Translations under genes and position numbers: made by a program | The notes under the pieces: generated by a model | What the model was told of the DNA's origin: nothing | The model's input: the letters and a program-made list of their open reading frames with translations, nothing else | Database searches by the model: none | Shown here: piece after piece, positions 1 to 6,706 of the stretch | How positions within the stretch are numbered: position 1 is the stretch's first letter | How the letters are laid out: every line of letters starts with the position of its first letter | NCBI GenBank assembly: GCA_026416215.1 | Contig: JAOAFP010000075.1 | Span: 348 to 7,053, forward strand | DNA length: 6,706 nucleotides | Origin: Negativicutes bacterium | GTDB lineage: Bacteria; Bacillota; Negativicutes; SKW292 | Direction: 5' to 3'

Positions 1-106
1 CCCGCCGTTGTCAATGTGGCCAAAATAAAAAAAACCCCCGCCGCCCGTATCGCCCATCCTGCCGGCCTGCAACCCGCCAAGCCGCCATCTTCCCTTGTCC
101 GTGGGG

Positions 107-144
107 GCCTGGTTGGAGGTTGACCGCGTTATAACAGGCTTTTT
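107..144 (+). terminator. Weak candidate intrinsic terminator on the plus strand
   Basis: GCCTG at 107-111 can pair with CAGGC at 135-139. The stem can be extended inward by two A-T pairs past a bulged G (112), and it is followed directly by five T at 140-144. The loop is long for a terminator and the stem short. It would serve a plus-strand transcript arriving from the left, convergent with addA; the opposite strand has no T-run after the stem. It could be chance. Confidence 0.25.
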
Positions 145-147
145 CTC

Positions 148-185
148 GCCGGCCGGCGCGGCACCGGCAGCGGCAGCCGGCCGGC
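148..185. repeat. GC-only perfect inverted repeat, strong hairpin downstream of addA
   Basis: GCCGGCCGGC at 148-157 is repeated at 176-185. Because the sequence is its own reverse complement, the two copies can form a perfect 10-bp all-GC stem with an 18-base loop. The repeat begins 56 bases after the addA stop. On the minus strand it is followed by GAGAAAAAGCC, with no U-tract, so it is not a standard intrinsic terminator for the addBA transcript. It could protect the mRNA 3' end, pause polymerase, or simply reflect the GCCGGC-rich base composition. Confidence 0.6.
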
Positions 186-241
186 CGCGGCACGGTTCCT
201 CGCCGGTGTCATCAATTGCCCCGGACCGACGGCAGGCACAT

Positions 242-3200
242 TCACTCAACCATCACTGCCCGGGCAGTCGGGATATGCCAGATGTACTTCTCCGCCACCG
301 GGCGGCGGCAAATTGCTTCTACTGCCCGGGCGTAAAGGCTGATCTGCCGGCTGTGCCTGGCCAGCAGCGAACCGTCGCACCCGTCGCGGTCGGTCTTGAA
401 ATCAATCAGCACCAACCGGCCGTCCGACTCTTCAAACAACAGGTCGATGACGCCCTGCAGCAGCACGCTCTGCCCGTCATCCGGCCGGCCGGTCAGTTCC
501 CCGGCCGGCACTTTGTGAACAAACGGCTGTTCGCGGAATACCTGCGCGGCGCCGGCCAGCCGCCTGCCCAGGCTGCTCGCAACAAATCCCCACACCGCCT
601 GCAGATCGACCAGTGCCAGCTGTTCGGGGGTCAGGGCCCGCCGGCCGACCAGCCCGGCCAGCTCCTCCTCCAGCTGCCGGAGGCCGCCGATCCGGCCAAG
701 GTCAAGATTTTGCATAACCAGATGATATGCCTGACCGATTGCCAGCCGATCCTCAGCCTGACCGGGCCGGCTACCGTCGGCGGCCGGCCCAGCCGGGGAC
801 AGCTCCGGGGTGATTTCTTCTTCCGGTTCAGCCACTTCGGCCAGCCAGCGGCTCAACCCGGTAACGGTGACTTTCGGGGGCACGTAGGCTGGCATCGACT
901 CCTTACCAGCCAGTTCGGCCAGACAAGCCCTGACCTCGCCCTTGTCAACTGCCAGCCTGGTGACTTTTGCCCGGCCGGCCGTTTCCCGGCTTACCTTGTA
1001 CGCAAATCCTCTCAGCTGGGAGCGGACTATCTCATCCCGCCGGTGAACCGCCACGGCCAGCGGAGGAGACTGGCCACCGCCGGCCGGCGGCCCGCTGGCG
1101 GCGGTGACACTGCTTACGACGGTCTGCCAGCCCAGACGACGGGCGGCCCAGGCTATCCAGTCGAAGAAGCTCCTGGCCTCCGGGGGATCGGGCATTTTGT
1201 ATTTCTCCAGGTTGACACAGGCGGTGATAACCAGCTTTTCCCTGGCCCTGGTCATCGCCACGTACAACAGCCGCAAATATTCCGCCCGATCACCGCGAAC
1301 GGCCTCTTCGTACAGAAACTGGTAGATCGGCGGGGAATGGCGGCAGAACCGCCGGCAGTCCATAACCTTAAGCCCGACGCCGTAACGCCGGTCAACCAGC
1401 ACCTCTGCCGTTTGCCTTTTATTTTTCTGGCCGGCGGCGTAAACCAGAAACACCACCGGAAACTCCAGCCCCTTGCTGCCGTGAATGGTCATAAACTGCA
1501 CGCAGTCGGCCTGACCGGCACAGCCGGCCTTTTCGTTTTCTTCCTGCCGCAGATTCTCCAGCTGCCTGAGGTAACGGAGAAAGGCGAACAGCCCGGTCCG
1601 GCTGGATCGCTCGAACTGACGGGCCCGCTCGATAAGCATGCGCAGATTGCGAAGCCGCTGGCTGCCCCCGGTTTGGGCGGCGGCCAGCGCCATCAGGCGA
1701 CTGTCAAAGGCGATTTTTTCCATCAGTTCCGCCAGCGGCAAAGTCTGGCTGAGCTGTCGCCAGTGGTTGATCCGGCTGACAAAATCGGCCAGACGGCCGG
1801 ACAAGGACAGGGTGATCCGGCCGTGGCCGGACCGGCTGCTGATTTCCTCCAGCTGCTGCCAGAGGTACCCGTGTTCATCCGCCGTCTGGCGGAAGATCAG
1901 CATTTCCTCCAGCGAGAAGCCAAACAGCGGCGAATGCATAACCGCCGCCAGCGCGATGTCCTGCAGCGGATTGTCGAGCACCGACAGAATGTCCAGCATC
2001 AGCTTTACTTCCCATTCGCCGAGGTAGCTCTCGCGGTCGGTGGCAATCGGCACCCCGTTGCCGCGCATAACCACGGCCAGGTCCCTGAGGTGGGTCCGGG
2101 TGGCCATCAGCACGGCAATGTCACTGTAAGTTATGCCTCGCCATCGCTCCTGATGCTTATCGTATATCTGACGGCCGCTGTCCACCATTTCCCGGATCAT
2201 CCGGGCTATTAGCAGTCCCTCGGCCTCAATTTTCTTGATCTCGCGGGCCTCCTTCACATCATCGATGTCCGCCAAGTTGTCCGGATCGTCATCTCTGTGG
2301 CTGTCGTCGCCGGTTTCTTCCTGGTCCGGCCAGTCGTCGCAGTCATCATCGGAGTCCCTCCCGCCGGAAATGTCCCCGCCTTCCTGATCTGACCCGGCAC
2401 CGTCGACCTGAATGTGTGAAAACCGGTTGCCAAGGTCGATGATATGCAGCTCGGTCAGCGGATTGACGGCGTCGGCAGGGACGTGGCTGTAGCATCCGGC
2501 AGCAAAGTCCAGATGCTGGTTGTCCCGGTAGTCTATTTCCATCTCCTGGCCGGTCATCAGCTGGGAAAATATGCCGTTGACCGTTTCGACCACCTCCCGA
2601 CGGCTACGGAAGTTGGCGTTGAGATTGACCAGGCAGCAGTCAGAGTTGTAGCCGGGGGAATAGTTGCGGCATTTCTCCTGGAAAATCCGCGGTTCAGCGT
2701 TGCGAAACCGGTAAATGCTCTGTTTGACGTCGCCAACCACGAAGGTACTGCTGCCGTAACACTCAAACAGCGACAGGATTTCCTCCTGGATCGGACTGGT
2801 GTCCTGATATTCGTCCACGCAGATGTCGACAAAGTTGGCCGCCACTTCCTTTCCGACGTCAGGATCGCGCAGCAGCTCGACGCACATCTGCTCAAGGTCG
2901 GAAAAATCCAGCCGCCCCAGCCTTCTCTTCACTTCCCGCCAGCGGCGGTGCAAATGGGCTGTAACCTCGGCCAAGGCGGCAATACCGGTCCTGGCCGCAT
3001 CCATCGAGGCCCTTATATCCTGGTTGAGGCGCAGGGCCCGGTATGTTATCCCTTGTATGCCGCGTTTACTGCTGAATAAGTCCCTGGCTTCGTCGCGCAC
3101 GCTGCGCAGCATCCGGTACTGGCCGGCAAAATCTGTTGCCGCGAAATTTCTGTCCGAAAGCTTACCGGCCCATCGCTTTAATTCCACCCTGGCCTGTTCC

Positions 3201-4078
3201 CTGACCAGTCCCTCCAGGTCCCGATTCCGGATGGCAACAGTCAGCCTTTCTGCCAGCTGTTCCCGTTCCATCCGGCAACGGTCCCGGCAGGCAGCCAGTT
3301 CAGCGATGCCGGGAAACATATTGCCGGCAGCGTCGTACAGGGCGAGAATCCGATCGAACAATAGCCCGATGTCCCGCCATTCGCTTTCCAGCATCTGCCT
3401 TAGCCCGACGCTGTCGCCGTAAGTCCGGGCACCCGCCGGCCAGGTAAGTTCAGCCGCACCGGACAGGAATTGCTCGATGTCCGCCACTCTGGCCACGTTG
3501 CGGTAAAAACCGATGATAACGTCAAGCAATTTCCGATCGCTGCTTTCCTCGGCGAACCAGTCGGCCAGAAGCTGAACCTGGCCGTGCAGCTGGTGATCCG
3601 GCCGGTAGGCTTCGGCCAGCAGGTCGCTCAGGGTATCGCGCAGCAAAAGATTTTGCTCGTTCTGATCGATAACGGCAAATACCGGGTCGATGCTGAGGTG
3701 GTGAAAATGGTCGCTGATCAGCCGCCGGCAGAAAGAGTGAATGGTGGAAATGGGAGCGCTGTCCACCAGCAATTCCTGTTCTTCCAGATGATCGGCCAGC
3801 CGGCGGTCCTCCGCCCGCAGCCGCTCGCCGGCAATGGCCCGGGCAATGCGTTCCCGCAGTTCCTGGGCAGCCTTGTCGGTAAAGGTCATAATCGCCATGT
3901 TGTCGAGGGAAAAGTATTCCCCGGTCTGCCGGTTAACCTGTTTCAGCCGGTTGACCACCCGGTCGACCAGTACCCTGGTCTTGCCGGAGCCGGCCCCGGC
4001 CGCCACGGCGATGTGCCGGCCGAAGGCGGTCTGCAGGAACCGGCGTTGTCCGGCCTCCACGGCCTGATGCTCCTTCAC
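242..4078 (-). CDS. addA: AddA/RexA, ATP-dependent helicase-nuclease subunit A (complete)
   Basis: This is the motor subunit of AddAB: a 3'-5' superfamily 1A helicase fused to a RecB-family nuclease, acting on broken DNA ends. It has 1,278 residues, slightly longer than the roughly 1,230 of Bacillus subtilis AddA. Motifs in order are: Q11 as a likely Q-motif residue; Walker A AAGAGSGKT at 26-34 (K33); TFT at 65-67 (motif Ia); VDEYQD at 421-426 (Walker B, D422 and E423); GDVKQSIYRFR at 449-459 (motif III); NFRS at 489-492 (motif IV); HGSKGLEF at 866-873 (motif V); and YVAMTRAREK from 939 (motif VI, R944). The nuclease has H1119, D1212 (in GVID), D1226 and K1228 (in IDFKTD) and Q1245, so both activities look intact. 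The GTG start is chosen because it overlaps the addB stop by 4 bases and sits behind a perfect ribosome binding site. An Asp-rich insertion near residues 564-607 is the one unusual feature. No downstream partner gene (such as sbcD) follows within the 241 bases available. Confidence 0.97.
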   Translation of the reverse strand: MKEHQAVEAGQRRFLQTAFGRHIAVAAGAGSGKTRVLVDRVVNRLKQVNRQTGEYFSLDNMAIMTFTDKAAQELRERIARAIAGERLRAEDRRLADHLEEQELLVDSAPISTIHSFCRRLISDHFHHLSIDPVFAVIDQNEQNLLLRDTLSDLLAEAYRPDHQLHGQVQLLADWFAEESSDRKLLDVIIGFYRNVARVADIEQFLSGAAELTWPAGARTYGDSVGLRQMLESEWRDIGLLFDRILALYDAAGNMFPGIAELAACRDRCRMEREQLAERLTVAIRNRDLEGLVREQARVELKRWAGKLSDRNFAATDFAGQYRMLRSVRDEARDLFSSKRGIQGITYRALRLNQDIRASMDAARTGIAALAEVTAHLHRRWREVKRRLGRLDFSDLEQMCVELLRDPDVGKEVAANFVDICVDEYQDTSPIQEEILSLFECYGSSTFVVGDVKQSIYRFRNAEPRIFQEKCRNYSPGYNSDCCLVNLNANFRSRREVVETVNGIFSQLMTGQEMEIDYRDNQHLDFAAGCYSHVPADAVNPLTELHIIDLGNRFSHIQVDGAGSDQEGGDISGGRDSDDDCDDWPDQEETGDDSHRDDDPDNLADIDDVKEAREIKKIEAEGLLIARMIREMVDSGRQIYDKHQERWRGITYSDIAVLMATRTHLRDLAVVMRGNGVPIATDRESYLGEWEVKLMLDILSVLDNPLQDIALAAVMHSPLFGFSLEEMLIFRQTADEHGYLWQQLEEISSRSGHGRITLSLSGRLADFVSRINHWRQLSQTLPLAELMEKIAFDSRLMALAAAQTGGSQRLRNLRMLIERARQFERSSRTGLFAFLRYLRQLENLRQEENEKAGCAGQADCVQFMTIHGSKGLEFPVVFLVYAAGQKNKRQTAEVLVDRRYGVGLKVMDCRRFCRHSPPIYQFLYEEAVRGDRAEYLRLLYVAMTRAREKLVITACVNLEKYKMPDPPEARSFFDWIAWAARRLGWQTVVSSVTAASGPPAGGGQSPPLAVAVHRRDEIVRSQLRGFAYKVSRETAGRAKVTRLAVDKGEVRACLAELAGKESMPAYVPPKVTVTGLSRWLAEVAEPEEEITPELSPAGPAADGSRPGQAEDRLAIGQAYHLVMQNLDLGRIGGLRQLEEELAGLVGRRALTPEQLALVDLQAVWGFVASSLGRRLAGAAQVFREQPFVHKVPAGELTGRPDDGQSVLLQGVIDLLFEESDGRLVLIDFKTDRDGCDGSLLARHSRQISLYARAVEAICRRPVAEKYIWHIPTARAVMVE
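2258..2389 (-). other. Asp-rich low-complexity insertion within AddA
   Basis: Codons for AddA residues 564-607 encode a strongly acidic stretch. By hand count, 21 of 44 residues are Asp or Glu, mostly Asp, with runs such as DSDDDCDD and HRDDDPD. It lies between the motif IV region (NFRS at 489-492) and a helix-like segment (EAEGLLIARMIREMVD) that other AddA proteins also have. AddA proteins of Firmicutes often carry a shorter acidic linker here, so this is probably an expanded, disordered surface loop and not a new domain. The reading frame is unbroken and codon use looks like the rest of the gene. Confidence 0.8.
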
Positions 4079-6681
4079 CCCTTCACCTCCCGTTTAGACC
4101 ATTCCTCCACCTCGTGCCAGAATGTCCCGGCGTCAATATCCCCCCTGCCCCTGGCCGGCTGCTGCCTGGCCAGCCCTTTCTGGCAGACCCCGGGGAAATC
4201 ACAAAACCGGCAGGCATAGTTGCCGTTGCCGGACGGGCTGAGGAAGGCCTGCCTGTCCGGCGCAAACACGCCGCGCAGGTAAGCTTGCTCGACCATTGCC
4301 TGTGCCCTGGCGACGGCAAACCGCAACAGCAGGTCGAATTGCTCCTGAACAATAAGATGTCCTCTGGGCGGCGGCCTTTTCCCGCCGACAGGAGCCCGGA
4401 CAAACCGGGCAAAATTATCCTGGCCGACGATCGCCGCGGCTATCTCCCCCGGCTCATCGTCCAGGACAAATCCCCGCATCGACATTGACGGGTCGCGCAT
4501 TTTGGCCAGCAGCCGGTCAACTTCCGGGCTGTCTACCGGTACTTCGCCCAGATCCTCTGCCTTGAGCCTGACCGGAAGGTACAGCAGTCCGACCGTTTTA
4601 TCATGTCCATCGGCAAGCCCGGACAGTGCGCACAGGTACAAAGGAAGCTGCAGTTCGCTCCCCCCGGCGATCTGACTATAGCTAATGCGGTCGGCGCGGC
4701 TCTTGTAATCGTAAAGCAGCCGGAAAACCCTATCGCCGCACTGCCAACAGTCAACACGGTCGATACGGCCGGTCAGGACGACGGGCAGCCTGCCTCCTTC
4801 CCTGAACGGGCCGTCAATATGAAGTTCAAACTCCGACTCCAGCTGCCAGGGCTTAAACAGGCTCGCGCGGATAAAAGCGGCCAGCTGACGGCTGACCAGG
4901 CGGAAGTTCTGCCGGTGGCGGCGGCAGATTTCCCTCGCCTGGCCGGAGTGGACGAGGAGACCATAACGGTAACGCGCAACCACCTGGTCGTACATCTCTA
5001 TCAGGCGGCTGGCATCGGCACTGCCGGACTGCAGCCAGCGCCGCAGAGCCTCGTGTAACACCTGCCCGTAGTCGGCGGCAGTCGGTTCCCAGCCGCGCCG
5101 CCGGTCAAGCCTCAGCACCCGTTGGCAGAAATAACGGAACGGACAGGTGTTGAACGACTCAAGGGCCGATGCGGTGACTACCACTGGCTGATTGGGGCCG
5201 GACGGCAGCAACAGCCGGCTGTCGACCTGCTTCCCCGACTGCAGATCAGCCGGGCCGGCCAGTATTTTTAGGGTGGCCCTTTCCTCCTCCCCTGCAAGAT
5301 GCTTAAAAACAACCCGCCAAAACCGATGCCGCCACCTCGGCTGGCCCCCGCCGGCCTCCACCTCGATCAGCCGGCGCATTGCCCTGGCCCTGGTGGTAAG
5401 ATATGAAGCTTCCGACCGGTCGGGCGGAGAGAAGTCTCCCCCCTCCCCGCGCAGCTGCCGGACGATCAAGGCCGGCCCCATCTCCCGCCCCGCCTGGTCA
5501 TAGCTGGCACAGCTGAGGTACAGCCGCTCCCCGGCCTGGGACGCCAGGGCGTACAGCGTGAACTTATCCGACCGTACGCTTTCGCTGCCCACCGCCTGCA
5601 GCTCGAAATCAAGCTTTGACAACAACCGGCGATCGCGGACGCTGAGAATTGACCCCTGACCGATCCGCCGCGGCAGCACTCCCTCGTTGAGCCCCGACAG
5701 GAACACCACTTTGCGTTTTGGCATCTTCATCCGGTCAAAATGGGAAATTGCCACATAATCGCTGCTGGGCGGCACGGTTTTAATCTCGGTGCCGGCCATG
5801 GCCTCGCAGAAGATCGCGGCAAAGTCGTCCAGGGACATAATCTCGTCGCCGAACCGCTCCTCCAGGCCGGACAGAACCTGCTGCACCGCTCCGGCCACAA
5901 ACTGCGTCTCCCGCTGGCGGTCGAGGTCGGCGTGATCGCCGGCCTGACCGCTGCCGATTTTCTCAAACACCTGCAGAGCGGTCAAAATCCCGACCAGCGC
6001 CTGAACCAGCCCGGCCACCGTCCCGGCCCGCGGCAGCCTCTCGACCAGGCTGTATAGCCACTGTCCCCACCTGACCTTAACCTTCTCCTTTTCCGGCTCG
6101 GGAGAACTGTCCCATAATTCCAGCCAGCGCCTCCGGCTGTTTATGTCGTAGGCCAGGCAGTAGTTTTCCAGCTGATCGATCTCGTCGCGCTCGGCGGCCG
6201 ACGAGATCAACAGCCACGATTTCAGCACGGCAAAAACGCTGCTGAACCGCCACCGCCGATCAATAGCCAGGTTGAATAGGGCCTCAACTAGATCGAGCAG
6301 CCGGTTCCGGGCCGGCGGACGGGGACAGTCGAAAGCAAACGGCACCCCGTTGACCGTCAGAGCTAATCGCAGCTCTGACTCATAACCGGCAAAGTCCCGG
6401 CTGACGATCACGAAGTCAGACCAGCGGTAGCGGTAGCGGCGGCGCAGCCAGACAATCTCGCGGGCCAGCCAGTCGGCCTCGGCGGCCGGATCGTCGCACT
6501 CGACAAACCAGAGCTCCGGCAGGGAGCCGGCCGGCTGGTGGAAATTGCCGCCGGCAATCCTGTTCAACAGCTGCCAGTGCCCGCGCCGGGACTGGCCGAG
6601 CCATTCAACACTCACCGGCAGATTGTGGCGTTCGGCCATCTCCCGCAGCTGGCGAGCGCAGGCCATAGGGCGGCGGAATAT
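4075..6681 (-). CDS. addB: AddB/RexB, ATP-dependent helicase-nuclease subunit B (5'-truncated at contig edge)
   Basis: This is the AddB subunit of the AddAB enzyme, which resects double-strand DNA ends for RecA in the cytoplasm. Numbering is from the first genomic codon, at 6681; 868 residues remain. The family is usually about 1,150 residues, so roughly 280-290 N-terminal residues are missing, including the region of the nucleotide-binding loop. The helicase-like part is recognisable by GLNEGVLP at about 331-338. The RecB-type nuclease shows GRID (D641), DYK (D658, K660) and QLPLY (Q678). Four cysteines, C513 (in NTCPFRYFC) and C824, C827 and C833 (C-X2-C-X5-C), match the spacing of the Fe-S ligands of Bacillus subtilis AddB (from memory C801, C1121, C1124, C1130). 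The frame stays open to the right only because the adapter supplies an in-frame GTG at 6694-6696; that start is false. The stop overlaps the addA start. The identification is firm; the true N-terminus cannot be seen. Confidence 0.95.
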   Translation of the reverse strand: MFRRPMACARQLREMAERHNLPVSVEWLGQSRRGHWQLLNRIAGGNFHQPAGSLPELWFVECDDPAAEADWLAREIVWLRRRYRYRWSDFVIVSRDFAGYESELRLALTVNGVPFAFDCPRPPARNRLLDLVEALFNLAIDRRWRFSSVFAVLKSWLLISSAAERDEIDQLENYCLAYDINSRRRWLELWDSSPEPEKEKVKVRWGQWLYSLVERLPRAGTVAGLVQALVGILTALQVFEKIGSGQAGDHADLDRQRETQFVAGAVQQVLSGLEERFGDEIMSLDDFAAIFCEAMAGTEIKTVPPSSDYVAISHFDRMKMPKRKVVFLSGLNEGVLPRRIGQGSILSVRDRRLLSKLDFELQAVGSESVRSDKFTLYALASQAGERLYLSCASYDQAGREMGPALIVRQLRGEGGDFSPPDRSEASYLTTRARAMRRLIEVEAGGGQPRWRHRFWRVVFKHLAGEEERATLKILAGPADLQSGKQVDSRLLLPSGPNQPVVVTASALESFNTCPFRYFCQRVLRLDRRRGWEPTAADYGQVLHEALRRWLQSGSADASRLIEMYDQVVARYRYGLLVHSGQAREICRRHRQNFRLVSRQLAAFIRASLFKPWQLESEFELHIDGPFREGGRLPVVLTGRIDRVDCWQCGDRVFRLLYDYKSRADRISYSQIAGGSELQLPLYLCALSGLADGHDKTVGLLYLPVRLKAEDLGEVPVDSPEVDRLLAKMRDPSMSMRGFVLDDEPGEIAAAIVGQDNFARFVRAPVGGKRPPPRGHLIVQEQFDLLLRFAVARAQAMVEQAYLRGVFAPDRQAFLSPSGNGNYACRFCDFPGVCQKGLARQQPARGRGDIDAGTFWHEVEEWSKREVKG
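4083..4090 (-). promoter_or_regulatory. Ribosome binding site of addA, inside the 3' end of addB
   Basis: On the minus strand this reads GGAGGTGA, a near-perfect anti-Shine-Dalgarno match. There are 7 bases between the GGAGG core and the GTG start at 4078. The site is built from the last addB codons (Glu-Val-Lys), and the GTG start overlaps the addB TGA stop as GTGA. This fixes the addA start and suggests translational coupling between the two subunits. No promoter is visible between the genes, so they are probably transcribed together. Confidence 0.85.
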
Positions 6682-6706
6682 CTGTCTCTTATACACATCT
6701 GACGCT
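6682..6706 (+). other. Nextera/Tn5 transposase adapter remnant (non-genomic)
   Basis: Positions 6682-6700 read CTGTCTCTTATACACATCT, the exact 19-bp Tn5 mosaic end used in Nextera libraries. The next six bases, GACGCT, continue into the read-1-side adapter (the read-2-side adapter would continue CCGAGC). This is library sequence left at a contig end, not a biological transposon end: it is adapter-specific beyond the mosaic end and stops at the window edge. Read on the minus strand it adds GTG and four further codons (MYKRQ) in frame to addB, producing a false start. Confidence 0.97.

Larger units (their letters stand above)
1..241. other. Downstream flank of addA, no convincing gene
   Basis: Nothing here can be assigned as a gene. 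Plus-strand frame 1 is open from the window edge to a TGA at 121-123 (40 codons), which could be the tail of a convergent gene but resembles no family I recognise. A minus-strand frame from a GTG at 193 to 11 is Arg/Cys-rich and unlike a protein. There is an A8 run at 27-34 followed by C5 (GGGGG then T8 on the minus strand), but no nearby complementary C-run makes it a normal terminator. The rest is the GC inverted repeat and the weak plus-strand hairpin listed separately. Confidence 0.6.

Noticed and set aside
27..109. Minus-strand GGGGG followed by T8 (39 to 27) as a terminator for addBA
   Set aside because: The only matching CCCCC arm is at 107-103, leaving a loop of about 63 bases. That is not a normal intrinsic terminator, though structure within the loop cannot be excluded without folding.
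11..193. Small minus-strand frame (60 codons, GTG start) just downstream of addA
   Set aside because: The Arg/Cys-rich composition comes from GCCGGC-type repeats, its start lies inside the GC inverted repeat, and it resembles no known small protein.
95..2212. 705-codon open frame on the plus strand, with further open stretches in the same frame at 2444-3079 and 3470-4219
   Set aside because: It is codon-aligned with addA on the other strand, so a stop arises only where addA uses TTA, CTA or TCA codons, which are rare in this GC-rich gene. The predicted protein is low-complexity and resembles nothing, while addA underneath has every expected motif.
4603..6057. Plus-strand open frames across addB (for example 4603-5058 and 5740-6057)
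   Set aside because: They have the same codon-aligned antisense relation to addB, no recognisable family and no convincing ribosome binding site.
242..6681. The pair as a new defence or nuclease-helicase system
   Set aside because: All motifs, the Fe-S cysteine spacing, the gene order and the lengths fit ordinary AddAB, and no accessory gene is present beside it in this window.
6682..6700. Tn5/IS50 end marking a real mobile element
   Set aside because: The 19-bp mosaic end is an engineered hybrid sequence, and the following GACGCT matches the Nextera adapter, not IS50 DNA.

Overview
The window is one end of a GC-rich bacterial contig. It carries the two genes of an AddAB (RexAB-type) helicase-nuclease, both on the minus strand in the order addB then addA. 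AddAB processes double-strand DNA breaks for RecA-dependent recombination. Several features point to a GC-rich member of the Firmicutes, perhaps a clostridial lineage: the addB-addA order, a four-cysteine iron-sulfur signature in AddB, a textbook GGAGGTGA ribosome binding site, and an expanded acidic linker in AddA at a place where Firmicutes AddA proteins are often acidic. This assignment is an inference. Alphaproteobacteria also have addB-addA, and no taxonomic marker is present.

Layout from the upstream (right) side: positions 6682-6706 are not genomic. They match the Nextera/Tn5 mosaic end (19 bp) followed by the first 6 bases of the read-1 side adapter, so the assembly runs into library adapter there. 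addB (4075-6681, minus) is cut by this edge. It lacks roughly its first 280-290 residues, including the N-terminal nucleotide-binding region, but keeps the rest of the helicase-like part, the C-terminal nuclease and all four expected Fe-S cysteines. addA (242-4078, minus) is complete. Its GTG start overlaps the addB stop by 4 bases, and its ribosome binding site lies inside the last addB codons. AddA has all the usual superfamily 1A (UvrD/Rep/PcrA-like) helicase motifs and a C-terminal RecB-family nuclease. Positions 1-241, downstream of addA, hold no convincing gene. They contain a very stable GC-only inverted repeat, a weak terminator-like hairpin on the plus strand, and a cluster of GCCGGC palindromes.

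As a machine, AddA supplies the active 3'-5' helicase motor and one nuclease. AddB supplies the second nuclease, held by an Fe-S cluster, and in characterised Firmicutes its inactivated helicase fold recognises the Chi-like regulatory sequence. The tight overlap would keep the two subunits in step.

I see no previously undescribed system here. The points most worth a second look are the adapter-derived false N-terminus of AddB, the Asp-rich insertion in AddA, and the structured GC-rich tail after addA. The long open frames on the plus strand across addA and addB are codon-aligned shadows.
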